Part shown: positions 1 through 6,687 of the stretch, in pieces
Layout: each line of letters starts with the position of its first letter
Position numbering within the stretch: position 1 is the first letter of the stretch
NCBI GenBank assembly: GCA_949127645.1
Contig: CASBQM010000073.1
Location: 1-11,473, forward strand
Reading direction: 5' to 3'
DNA: 11,473 nt
Source: Synechococcales cyanobacterium PMM_0036
Lineage (GTDB): Bacteria; Cyanobacteriota; Cyanobacteriia; Elainellales; Elainellaceae
Made by a program: the position numbers and the translations under genes
The notes under the pieces: model-generated
The model's database searches: none
The model's input: the letters and a program-made list of their open reading frames with translations, nothing else
What the model was told of the DNA's origin: nothing

Positions 1-7
1 CAACGTT

Positions 8-202
8 CTAGCGCCTGATTGCTTGTTGGATCTCGCTAATGCAAGCATCGATGTCTCCCCCCTGCTTTAATGCTTTCCAGCCGTTAGCAATCAGTTGATC
101 TAGCGATTGCAGTTTGTCAGGGGAGAGGTATTCATAATCGCCTACATCGAAGGCTTGGGCGACTGATGCGAGATATTCTTGTTGTTGCGATAGACTGGTC
201 AT
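8..202 (-). CDS. Small hypothetical protein, 64 aa
   Basis: A 64-residue open frame begins with ATG at 202 and ends with TAG at 8-10. An AAGGGC sequence about seven bases upstream of the ATG can serve as a ribosome binding site. The product is acidic to neutral, rich in Gln, Leu and Ala, predicted mostly helical, with no signal peptide, membrane segment or cysteine cluster. I recognise no family. It stands alone: nothing else on this strand follows before the left edge, and the next gene to the right is on the other strand more than 400 bases away. The regular start, the ribosome binding site and the lack of low complexity support a real gene, but there is no functional clue. Confidence 0.5.
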   Translation of the reverse strand: MTSLSQQQEYLASVAQAFDVGDYEYLSPDKLQSLDQLIANGWKALKQGGDIDACISEIQQAIRR

Positions 203-295
203 GTTCTGCCCTTACTGATACGTTAAGCTCACTGTACACCTGTCTCTGTCTGGATTTATAGGGCAATAGGTACAGATACGTTAGTAAGAGTGGCT

Positions 296-331
296 TTGTT
301 GAGGGATTCGGCTGCGCTCAATCCACAACAA
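296..331. repeat. Imperfect inverted repeat (stem-loop)
   Basis: The left arm 296-308 (ttgttgagggatt) pairs with the right arm 320-331 (aatccacaacaa) over 11 of 12-13 positions, with a small asymmetric bulge and an 11-base loop (ggctgcgctc core). Short palindromes of this kind in gaps of cyanobacterial genomes are often dispersed repeats. No T-run follows, so a terminator is not supported. Confidence 0.45.
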
Positions 332-614
332 AAAATCTTGAATTGCTGGGTTAACAGTAAGGGCGGCTTGGTTGTGGGCGATCGCGGTACTTCTACTGAT
401 GTGTTAACGGATGCGTTAGAAGTAGGCTCTAGCCTGTGTTGGCAGTTGACTGTGCTGATTATTTAAGGCTTCTCTGTAATCTCCCTAGCAGTCAATGTCA
501 GGACTTTTGATTTTCGCCTGAGTTGACTGATAGCAGTAGGTTGCCATCCGGACAAACTTGGAAAGCTTCACTGTCTTGCAAACTAAGTTTTAATCTCATA
601 AAGCTGAATCAAAG

Positions 615-655
615 ATGTAAAGATACTGATGACGTGAAAATCTCAGAGTTTACAT
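615..655. promoter_or_regulatory. Possible operator of the XRE regulator
   Basis: ATGTAAA at 615-621 and TTTACAT at 649-655 form perfect 7-bp inverted arms separated by 27 bases, directly in front of the start codon of the XRE gene. The beginning of another half-site (ATGTA) overlaps the ATG at 659. XRE-family proteins usually bind such inverted sites and regulate themselves. The assignment rests only on position and symmetry. Confidence 0.25.
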
Positions 656-658
656 TTG

Positions 659-913
659 ATGTATCACTTGCAAAAAACTTTGAAGACTGTGAATGAGACT
701 CAAGATATAGCTGAATTAATCATAACTTTACGACAAAGGTTGGGATTAACGCAGGAACAATTTGCTGCGCGTTTGGGTGTCACTTGCCCGACCGTGAGCC
801 GATGGGAGCATCACAAGTCCCGCCCGTCGCCGATCGCGCTTAAGCTAATCAAATCCACGCTTGAGCAGACAGAAGGAGCAGAAGATTTGCTTGCTCAATA
901 CTTCGCGCGCTGA
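659..913 (+). CDS. XRE-family helix-turn-helix regulator
   Basis: An 84-residue protein with a Cro/C1-type DNA-binding domain. Residues 24-50 (LRQRLGLTQEQFAARLGVT and following, ending in SRWE) give the classic helix-turn-helix: a LTQEQFA first helix, a GV turn and a TVSRWE recognition helix. A TTG directly precedes the ATG at 659 and would add one residue. I prefer the ATG. The gene lies about 190 bases upstream of a broken DNA methyltransferase on the same strand. Small XRE proteins control many restriction-modification systems (C proteins) and toxin-antitoxin loci, so it may have regulated the methyltransferase, but nothing here proves that. It has no adjacent toxin-like partner. The frame is intact and the DNA-binding call is firm; the target is unknown. 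Confidence 0.85.
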   Translation: MYHLQKTLKTVNETQDIAELIITLRQRLGLTQEQFAARLGVTCPTVSRWEHHKSRPSPIALKLIKSTLEQTEGAEDLLAQYFAR

Positions 914-1100
914 GAAATTTTACTGCAATTCCATCCATTATTTTTAACAACTAAATTAGCGATTTAATCCTACTCTAATGGATCGCATTGCTTCATTCTC
1001 TCCAGCAATGTTGACGATTTTCTGTGCAAATTTATGCGCGGATTGATTTATAAACTGATTCACAAAAATTTCATAATTTCATTCAATAATTTGGAAAGAC

Positions 1101-1229
1101 ATGACGAGTAGATTGGTTCGGACTCAGGTATCTGCGGGAAAAGAAAGCCGAGTTGAGGCTCTGCGTGAGCGGTTGGGCTATCCTACCAAGCAGCGCGATC
1201 CACAAGGATCTGATTTTTGGTACTTGTGA
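1101..1229 (+). pseudogene. 5' fragment of the methyltransferase gene, ends at in-frame TGA
   Basis: An ATG at 1101, preceded by GGAAAG at a good distance, opens a 42-codon frame that ends with TGA at 1227-1229. Beyond that TGA the same frame stays open, without interruption, into the large methyltransferase frame that has its first possible start (TTG) at 1293. The codons between 1230 and 1292 read as ordinary protein (PGENASEAEETC and on). The natural N-terminus of the methyltransferase is therefore most likely at 1101, and TGA replaces a sense codon, plausibly TGG for Trp. This fragment alone would be a meaningless 42-residue peptide. Confidence 0.6.
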
Positions 1230-1292
1230 CCTGGCGAAAATGCCTCAGAAGCAGAGGAGACTTGCCCGATCGCCATTGGCTTTTTCTCTGAG

Positions 1293-3077
1293 TTGAATGA
1301 GTTAACCGATGAGCGAGAGATTCAGCAGCTTTTGACGTCGAAAGAGTGGCAGCAACGGATCTATGGGCACTACGTCAGCCGTGACCTGGAACACAAGCCA
1401 GTCATGTATTTGCTGCTGCCGACTGAAGGGGCTGGACGGGTGCCGCTAGTGTTGCCGACAGAGGGCGGGTTACGACAGCGCAATATTCAGTCATTTACCT
1501 GGGGTTCAGCAGAGTTAGAGACACGGTTAAACCGTTTGCGGCAGGGAGATTTACCGATCGCCTTCAAAGCGCTGGTTTCTATTCCGTTGGTGGAACGAGC
1601 GTTTTATGAGCCAATTAAGACGGCGGAAGAGTTGGCGCAGCTGTTGGCAAGGGCAGCCCGACAGATTGAGAATGTCATTCCTAAAGTGTATAAAGATGAG
1701 GAGCGTCGGTATCCCGCTAGTGGTGGTGAAGATGGCTATTTGCACAAGCTGTTGAAGAGTTTTCAGCAGGAGTTGTTGCCGTCACTGCGGCTGGCTTCGG
1801 AGAACGAGAAGGATTACAGTTTTTCGGATATCTACGCGCAGACGATTGCCTATTCGCTATTTACGGCACGGGTGTTTAGCTATGTGCGCGATCGGCGAGA
1901 AGGACGCGAGAAAGAGGAACTGTTTGATCGAGAGTCGGCTTGGCAGCAGTTGCCGGAGACTAACCCGTTTTTGCGTCGTTTGTTTCAGGATATCTCGGAG
2001 CGATCGCCAGAGGAGTTGGGGGATGAATTGATTGGGGCGATCGCGGAGATTTTTGCGATTTTGCGGGCAGCGAAGATGGATGTGATTTTGCAGGATTTCC
2101 GGCAGAAGCAGAACCGGGAAGATATTGTGATTCGATTCTATGAGGACTTTTTAGCGGCATATAAGCCAGAGATGCGGGAGCGACGGGGCGTTTACTATAC
2201 GCCTGAACCTGTTGTGTCGTATATGGTGCGATCGGTGGATGTGCTGTTGAAGGAGAAGTTTAATAAGCCGTTAGGTCTTGCTGATCCAGAGGTGATGATT
2301 CTCGATCCAGCTTGCGGTACGGGCACTTACCTGCTGTCAATTTGCCAAATCATTCACGATCGCTTTCATGCAGAACGTGAGGCGATCGTTGCCAGAGTGG
2401 GAGATATTTCTTGGTCTGAGTATGTAGGTAATCATTTGCTGCCGCGTGTTTTTGGCTTTGAGTTGTTGATGGCTCCTTATGCGATCGCCCATCTCAAAGT
2501 GGGGTTGTTTTTGGAGGAAACAGGCTACAAGTTTGATAGTGGTAAGCGATTAGGAGTCTACCTTACAAATACGTTAGATGATCCTAAAACTCAGTCGGAA
2601 TTTCTATTTCAAGGTTTCGTTGGTGATGAAGCTAATGCTGCGATCAGAATTAAGCAGGATGAGCCTGTGATGGTAGTGATGGGAAACCCGCCTTATTCAG
2701 GTCATTCGGAAAATAAAGGCGAATGGATTCAGAAGCTAGTGCGTGACTATTATCAAGTGGATGGCGCACCGCTCGGTGAAAAGAACCCGAAGTGGTTGCA
2801 GGATGATTACGTCAAATTCATGCGGTTTTCGCAGTGGCGAATTGCTACAACCGGATCGGGAATTTTGGCGTTTATTACAAATCATGGATATCTCGACAAT
2901 CCCACGTTTAGAGGAATGCGCCGCAGCCTGGAACAAACTTTTGATGAGATCTATGTGATGGACTTACACGGGAATACTAAAAAGAAAGAAACGGCTCCTG
3001 ATGGATCAAAGGATCAGAATGTGTTTGATATTCAGCAAGGTGTGGCGATCGGGATGATGATGAAGCTGCCAATGTAA
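1293..3077 (+). CDS. Type ISP/IIG-like N6-adenine DNA methyltransferase, truncated
   Basis: A 594-residue frame carrying a class I S-adenosylmethionine-dependent adenine methyltransferase domain of the kind found in single-chain type ISP and IIG restriction-modification enzymes. Residues about 130-300 resemble the helical coupler that precedes the methylase in that group, then comes RGVYYTPEPVVSYMVRSVD. The SAM-binding motif I is DPACGTGTYL at 338-347, and the catalytic motif IV NPPY is at 465-468. FDIQQGVAIG near the end is also a family hallmark. Full enzymes are far longer and carry a target recognition region after this point, which is missing: the frame stops at TAA 3075-3077. It also has an in-frame TGA upstream (1227-1229), so translation would need TTG at 1293. 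No helicase or nuclease domain is present. The gene is probably inactive; family membership is certain. Confidence 0.8.
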   Translation: MNELTDEREIQQLLTSKEWQQRIYGHYVSRDLEHKPVMYLLLPTEGAGRVPLVLPTEGGLRQRNIQSFTWGSAELETRLNRLRQGDLPIAFKALVSIPLVERAFYEPIKTAEELAQLLARAARQIENVIPKVYKDEERRYPASGGEDGYLHKLLKSFQQELLPSLRLASENEKDYSFSDIYAQTIAYSLFTARVFSYVRDRREGREKEELFDRESAWQQLPETNPFLRRLFQDISERSPEELGDELIGAIAEIFAILRAAKMDVILQDFRQKQNREDIVIRFYEDFLAAYKPEMRERRGVYYTPEPVVSYMVRSVDVLLKEKFNKPLGLADPEVMILDPACGTGTYLLSICQIIHDRFHAEREAIVARVGDISWSEYVGNHLLPRVFGFELLMAPYAIAHLKVGLFLEETGYKFDSGKRLGVYLTNTLDDPKTQSEFLFQGFVGDEANAAIRIKQDEPVMVVMGNPPYSGHSENKGEWIQKLVRDYYQVDGAPLGEKNPKWLQDDYVKFMRFSQWRIATTGSGILAFITNHGYLDNPTFRGMRRSLEQTFDEIYVMDLHGNTKKKETAPDGSKDQNVFDIQQGVAIGMMMKLPM

Positions 3078-3146
3078 ATTGATCGTCATTCACTAGCTTA
3101 AAAAACACTTAACTAAAACCTTTTGTAATGAAGAGGCTAATTTATC

Positions 3147-3230
3147 ATGGCAAAAATCTTTCATGCACATCTACACGGCGATCGCGTTACAAAATATGAT
3201 TGCTTGATGGAATCTAATATTAGCAATACT
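3147..3230 (+). pseudogene. C-terminal remnant of the methyltransferase, cut by the IS
   Basis: The 28 codons from 3147 read MAKIFHAHLHGDRVTKYD and on to SNISNT, matching the segment that in type ISP/IIG-like enzymes follows directly after the FDIQQGVAIG block (typically a HADLWG-x-R-x-x-KY motif). It lies in the same frame as the methyltransferase upstream but is separated from it by 69 bases full of stop codons (3078-3146). The homology ends exactly at the inverted repeat of the insertion sequence at 3232. The frame continues to 3389, but codons after 3231 are IS sequence and not native protein. An AGAGG sequence upstream could in principle drive translation of a small chimeric peptide. Confidence 0.6.
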
Positions 3231-3231
3231 A

Positions 3232-4374
3232 GACCTGTCCGAGAATTTACAGTGCATACTGTGCCTGGGTTCGGGAGTGTTTTGACCCATCCCGATTCAC
3301 GCCAGACCCTACGACAAAATCAGGGTTATGGGGAGTTACTGTTAATAATTCCCTCAAAAATACAGTTTGCTAATTCATCTGAGACTTGAGATTCAATTCT
3401 GAGGTGAAACAGGTAGAACAATCATCCCTAAACGAAATCTCACCAACCCACAAACCGTGAGGATGATTTGTTCATAAGTCCTCGGATGGAGACGAAATCG
3501 CTCTTTGGTGACCCGAAAAATTCGCAATAATCGAATCATATGCTCGACAAAAATGCGACGGGTGCTGGAGAATTCCTTGTTCTCGGCGGTTTGCTCAGTT
3601 GTTAACTCTCCTCCTTTTGGCTTTTTGTGGGGGGTTTGCACGTTTTCTGCGCCGACATAGGCTTTATCGCCGTCGAACCCTTGTCCGGACGCAAACTTAG
3701 ACAGTTGGGCTTCAAAGAGCGTCTTATCACTGGTCGGTCCCTTTGCCCCAGCCACCACATCGACAATATCTTTGCCCTGTGGCAAGGTGACAATTTGAGA
3801 TTTGAAGGTGTGCTGTTTCTTCTGACCCGAAAAATAGGTTCGCTGCTCCTGGTTATCCTCTGGGCGCTCTCTGGCTTGCTCGAAGCTGTCTACAATCAAC
3901 TGGAATTGCGTCAACTCTTCCTGCACGCTCTCGTAGTCGCTGAAGTCCGGTGCAACCGCCTCTAGCAAACTCGCAGGCAACAGCATCCGCAGCATCTTCA
4001 ACCAATGGTGAACCGTGTCATTTGCCTCGGTCTTCGAGACTCCAAACTGAAGTCCTAAGACTTCAAAAGTAGGGTAATGTCTCAAGTAAAACAGGCATAG
4101 ACACACCTGCTCTGCGACCGACAAGATCGGTTTTCGTCCTCCCCCTGGCGCGTTGACCCGAGTTCTCTGCTGTTCTCGCTCAGCTTGCTGTTGAGCCTGT
4201 TTCAATTCAGCCTCTGCCAACAGTTGCTGAAACTGCGAGTCGTTAATTCCCAAGATTCCTTTAGTCCGTTGGGGATATTGTTGGATATAATCGAGTGGAT
4301 TTTTCATCTTTGGTAGAGCGGTAAAATCCCGTTCTACCATCTTTCTTTGCCACTATTTATATTTCGGACAAGTC
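3232..4374. mobile_element. IS5-family insertion sequence, 1143 bp
   Basis: The ends were located from matching terminal inverted repeats: gacctgtccgagaat at 3232 onward and, on the other strand, gacttgtccgaaata reading inward from 4374 (10 of the first 11 bases match). A TA dinucleotide abuts both ends (3230-3231 and 4375-4376), which fits the very short target duplications of some IS5 subgroups but is too short to prove a clean insertion. The element carries one transposase gene on the minus strand and little else. Flanking genes are truncated on both sides: the methyltransferase remnant on the left and the TOPRIM gene on the right. Confidence 0.85.
3393..4340 (-). CDS. IS5-family transposase (DDE type)
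   Basis: A 315-residue transposase filling almost the whole insertion sequence. The N-terminal part is a coiled, Gln/Glu-rich segment (about 35-62), followed by a helix-turn-helix region GGGRKPILSVAEQVCLCLFY (about 67-110) of the type seen with the DDE_Tnp_4 family. Likely catalytic residues are Asp151 (IVDSFEQ), Asp225 (GDKAYVGA) and Glu266 (RRIFVEHMIR). The segment YFSGQKKQHTFKSQIV after the first Asp is a hallmark of this group. The frame is intact and full length, so the element may still be active. The start ATG at 4340 overlaps the TAG that ends the upstream TOPRIM frame, so transcription through the AAA/TOPRIM genes could reach the transposase. Confidence 0.9.
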   Translation of the reverse strand: MVERDFTALPKMKNPLDYIQQYPQRTKGILGINDSQFQQLLAEAELKQAQQQAEREQQRTRVNAPGGGRKPILSVAEQVCLCLFYLRHYPTFEVLGLQFGVSKTEANDTVHHWLKMLRMLLPASLLEAVAPDFSDYESVQEELTQFQLIVDSFEQARERPEDNQEQRTYFSGQKKQHTFKSQIVTLPQGKDIVDVVAGAKGPTSDKTLFEAQLSKFASGQGFDGDKAYVGAENVQTPHKKPKGGELTTEQTAENKEFSSTRRIFVEHMIRLLRIFRVTKERFRLHPRTYEQIILTVCGLVRFRLGMIVLPVSPQN

Positions 4375-4924
4375 TAATATACGATTTCGCTCTTTGCATA
4401 AATTCAGGATAGGCATATTCTCCACAGTTGCAGAGCAGTGTTTCGAGTACGCCTTGGTTAAAATTGTCTGGAAGAACATACAAGCCTAATCGTGACGCGC
4501 TTTCCACAATAGTTCCAGGCTTATCAGGAAAACTTGGAAAGAATTCTTTAAATCCCTCATAATAAATTTTTGCAACTTCGTCAGGACTGTTCTTATCAGC
4601 ATCTGCCACTATGCCAAAAGCTAAGAACATAGAATGATCAATATCTGAGAGCTTTGCACCCAAGTTTGTAATAAGATTGCTCCCTTCCCCAGCGTATATA
4701 GCCACTGAAACAGCTTCTGTGTGTAAAACAGAGGGCATATCAAGCCTCGTGTACAATTTGCCAGATTTAGGATAGATAGGTACAAACTTACGCCAGAAGG
4801 TGTCTAGACTATCCACTTGCCCATTAAACTTTTTGAAGCCTAGCAATTTGCAAAGAACTTTACTTAAAAATGCTTGATCGTGGTTTCCCTCAACGCCAAT
4901 TAAGGCATATCGTCGATCTACCAT
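4334..4924 (-). CDS. TOPRIM-fold protein (DUF3226-like), 3' end cut by the IS
   Basis: A 196-residue frame resembling DUF3226-type proteins, which are predicted to adopt a TOPRIM fold. Visible signatures are the N-terminal Glu in GVEGNHD (Glu12) and the DxD pair in IVADADKN (Asp108, Asp110), the expected metal-binding residues of TOPRIM nucleases and primases. The start ATG overlaps the end of the ATPase gene by seven bases and has a strong GGAG ribosome binding site inside that gene, so the two are translationally coupled. Native sequence ends around residue 182 (RAKSYI); the last 13-14 residues are encoded by the end of the insertion sequence (from 4374 inward), so the C-terminus is lost. 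ATPase plus TOPRIM pairs occur in OLD-like, PARIS-like and Abi-type phage defence, which suggests but does not prove that role. Confidence 0.75.
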   Translation of the reverse strand: MVDRRYALIGVEGNHDQAFLSKVLCKLLGFKKFNGQVDSLDTFWRKFVPIYPKSGKLYTRLDMPSVLHTEAVSVAIYAGEGSNLITNLGAKLSDIDHSMFLAFGIVADADKNSPDEVAKIYYEGFKEFFPSFPDKPGTIVESASRLGLYVLPDNFNQGVLETLLCNCGEYAYPEFMQRAKSYIRLVRNINSGKERW

Positions 4925-6093
4925 CGAATCTCCTGCCCCAATTCTTCTCTAAGAAGCTTCAATCTATTCCAGTCATGTCTAACAACTCGCGTGTGCGACT
5001 CTTTAGGCTCCAATCGGTAAAGCACCAAATCCAATTCAGACTCTGTTACATACAGTAAAGAATCAACGGCTTCAAGACTATGTGTAGTTGCGAATAGCTG
5101 AACGTCTAACTCTTTACACCATCGAACAAGCCATTTGAAGGAATCTTGGAGCGCTTCAGTATGGATTGTAACTTCTAATTCATCAATCAGAAGAATTCCT
5201 CCTTTGACACTAGCAAGCTTCAGTGCAATGTGAAGCAGACGGCGTACTCCGTCACCAAACGTACTGAGTGGAGCAAGCCCAAATTTTTCATGCTGGATAT
5301 AAGTGTTGAATCGAGAAGATATAGAATCTGGAGATAAGAGGATTTCTATGTCAACTATTCCAGAATCAACTTGCCGCAACAGATTTATTACATCAGTCTT
5401 AAAGTTGCTAAAGCTTGCTCTAGACAAAAGCCTAAACTGATTAGTTTCTGATCTATGAGAGGTTGGCGTAACAATTGATGTCTCTAAACTCAGGCGACTA
5501 GAGCTAGGTAATTTACCTATGAAGTCATCTTCCCACAATTGAAAATCCTGAGAAAAATTAGAGTTTTCAATTGAAAAGCTTAACTGAGTAGAATCTTCCT
5601 GAATTTCTATATGTAGATTGATTCCTTTACGAAGTTCTGGATTTTCATCTTCAACCTCTGAATTTTCATCTTCAACTTGCTTATCCTGAGCAATATTTCT
5701 TCTACGTTTTCTTTCGGAAATCCATAATCCTTCAATTACTTCATACTTTGCCTGTAACCTTTTAATAGAAAATAAACCATCACCAGTGATAAGAAGAGTA
5801 CCTATTTCTGGCTCATCAGGTTTTCCTTCGCAAAAGTTGAATTTTGGAAAAAGCCATCGAATTGAATCGAGAGTTGAAGTTTGATTAAATCTATTTTCTT
5901 GCTCTCTTTGACGCGCTATTTTAAGCCACTCTCGAAGATCTAAAGGATAGCAATATATTGATAAGCCTTCTAGTACACTTGTCTTGCCAGAGTTGTTTGT
6001 TCCAACCAATAAATTAACCTGACCGAGATGCTCTAAATGCAAATCTCGGAGTCCTCGAAATTGATGGAAATGAACACTCTCTAGCTTTCTCAT
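4918..6093 (-). CDS. AAA (ABC-type) ATPase, probable defence protein
   Basis: A 391-residue ATPase of the SMC/RecF-like AAA group. The start fits the family: MRKLESVHFHQFRGLRDL precedes Walker A GTNNSGKT (31-38). An ABC-signature-like TFGDG stretch is near 278-282, Walker B ILLIDE ends at Asp304-Glu305, and the switch His338 is in FATTHS. The middle (about 50-260) is variable and contains an acidic tandem duplication around 140-153. The downstream overlapping partner is a TOPRIM protein, so the pair looks like a split version of the OLD arrangement, in which ATPase and nuclease cooperate against phage or other invaders. The DNA is visibly richer in A+T than the methyltransferase and the large membrane-protein gene, consistent with acquisition by transfer. 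The ATPase call is firm; the biological role is inferred from gene pairing only. Confidence 0.85.
   Translation of the reverse strand: MRKLESVHFHQFRGLRDLHLEHLGQVNLLVGTNNSGKTSVLEGLSIYCYPLDLREWLKIARQREQENRFNQTSTLDSIRWLFPKFNFCEGKPDEPEIGTLLITGDGLFSIKRLQAKYEVIEGLWISERKRRRNIAQDKQVEDENSEVEDENPELRKGINLHIEIQEDSTQLSFSIENSNFSQDFQLWEDDFIGKLPSSSRLSLETSIVTPTSHRSETNQFRLLSRASFSNFKTDVINLLRQVDSGIVDIEILLSPDSISSRFNTYIQHEKFGLAPLSTFGDGVRRLLHIALKLASVKGGILLIDELEVTIHTEALQDSFKWLVRWCKELDVQLFATTHSLEAVDSLLYVTESELDLVLYRLEPKESHTRVVRHDWNRLKLLREELGQEIRW
5636..5677 (-). repeat. 21-bp tandem duplication inside the ATPase gene
   Basis: Two adjacent 21-base units (5636-5656 and 5657-5677) differ at only two positions and encode a repeated acidic stretch, VEDENSE then VEDENPE. 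The unit length is a multiple of three, so the frame is kept. It lies in the variable middle of the protein and is likely a surface loop. Confidence 0.7.
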
Positions 6094-6219
6094 TTCCTCA
6101 GTTTAACCTAAGTTGTTTTTACTGGATTCTGAAGATTTAATTCCCTGACCGTAATGTAGAAAATCAACGATTGCTTCAATTGAATCCACCCAATATTACT
6201 TCCCATAAGAATATCTTCT

Positions 6220-6384
6220 TCACTCTGGCGGCTCAAAAATCACATAGAAATATCCCTGCGGCACCCGTCGCGTCAAAAAGCGCACAAAATCGTCAGCTTC
6301 CGATCGATTGGCGGTACGCGTAATGGCTTTGGGCTTGTGTCCAGGAAATTGAGCAATAACAACCCACGGGCGATGGTGATTCAT
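6220..6384 (-). CDS. Small conserved-looking protein, 54 aa
   Basis: A 54-residue frame from ATG 6382-6384 to TGA 6220-6222. The protein begins MNHHRPWVVIAQFPGHKPKA, continues with TRTANRSEADDFVRFLTRRV and ends QGYFYVIFEPPE. The pattern of two beta strands around a helix (VVIAQF, SEADDFVRFLTRR, YFYVIF) gives a compact beta-alpha-beta unit, and it looks like a genuine small protein rather than a chance frame. I cannot name the family. It is on the same strand as the AAA ATPase, 126 bases upstream of it, and faces away from the ribbon-helix-helix gene across a short A+T-rich gap with an inverted repeat. No clear ribosome binding site precedes the ATG, which is common in cyanobacteria. Confidence 0.6.
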   Translation of the reverse strand: MNHHRPWVVIAQFPGHKPKAITRTANRSEADDFVRFLTRRVPQGYFYVIFEPPE

Positions 6385-6387
6385 TTC

Positions 6388-6430
6388 TATATACGTCTAC
6401 TTTTAGAATTTAAAAAATAACACGTATATA
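6388..6430. promoter_or_regulatory. Inverted repeat in a divergent promoter region
   Basis: TATATACGT at 6388-6396 and ACGTATATA at 6422-6430 are perfect 9-bp inverted arms separated by 25 A+T-rich bases. They lie between the divergent 54-aa gene and the ribbon-helix-helix-like gene. The symmetry and position suit an operator controlling one or both genes, perhaps bound by the ribbon-helix-helix protein itself; that last point is inference. Confidence 0.35.
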
Positions 6431-6492
6431 TGTGTTTAGATCGGAATACGGTAACTTAGGAAGTGCATTCGCTATGAGTTCAGCCAGAAATC

Positions 6493-6687
6493 GTGATTCG
6501 CAAAGCCAAAGCCAAAGCCAGAGACGAAAACAAGGTCAAACTGACGCTGACAGTGACTCCAACGGCGCGCAACCTCCTCGCAGAGATGGCGGAGCTATTC
6601 GATCTCAGCCTCTCCGAACTGATGGAGCGCATTGCCCGGAAAGAAATTGGCATCGATCTGGATCGACAACTCTTGGGGGAATTCTAA
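6493..6687 (+). CDS. Ribbon-helix-helix-like protein, N-terminal part (frameshifted)
   Basis: A 64-residue frame starting with GTG at 6493. After a basic N-terminus (IRKAKAKARDENK) comes KVKLTLTVTPTARNLLAEMA and then FDLSLSELMERIAR, the strand-helix-helix layout of MetJ/Arc-type DNA-binding proteins. The frame closes with TAA at 6685-6687 just before a coiled-coil segment that is open in the -1 frame, so the complete protein was probably about 117 residues. The junction is near a run of five G (about 6673-6677), where a one-base slip joins the two parts without a stop. The start is uncertain: the frame is open back to a TGA at 6475-6477, with no better start codon. It sits about 190 bases upstream of mntA on the same strand. 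A DNA-binding regulator is likely; the partner is not known. Confidence 0.6.
   Translation: MIRKAKAKARDENKVKLTLTVTPTARNLLAEMAELFDLSLSELMERIARKEIGIDLDRQLLGEF

Larger units (their letters stand above)
203..658. other. Intergenic gap between divergent genes
   Basis: No convincing gene lies in this stretch of roughly 450 bases. It contains one HIP1 octamer near 377, a short inverted repeat at 296-331, a repeated 9-mer gatacgtta at 217-225 and 275-283, and a possible operator next to the XRE start at 615-655. One plus-strand frame is open from about 227 to 466 but lacks a good start and ribosome binding site, so it is not called. Confidence 0.5.

Noticed and set aside
290..466. Open plus-strand stretch of 58 codons from a GTG
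   Set aside because: No ribosome binding site, overlaps an inverted repeat, and the translation resembles no protein family.
956..1063. 35-codon minus-strand frame from a GTG between the XRE gene and the methyltransferase
   Set aside because: The peptide looks plausible (rich in Asn, Gln, Ala), but it is very short, has a GTG start without a ribosome binding site and no supporting context.
3627..3965. 112-codon plus-strand frame inside the IS
   Set aside because: It is antisense to the transposase domain that carries the catalytic residues; the transposase fully explains the open frame.
6432..6677. Upstream part of the 137-codon frame (Ser/Gln/Arg-rich)
   Set aside because: It is the shifted reading of the ribbon-helix-helix region; only its C-terminal coiled coil looks like real protein.
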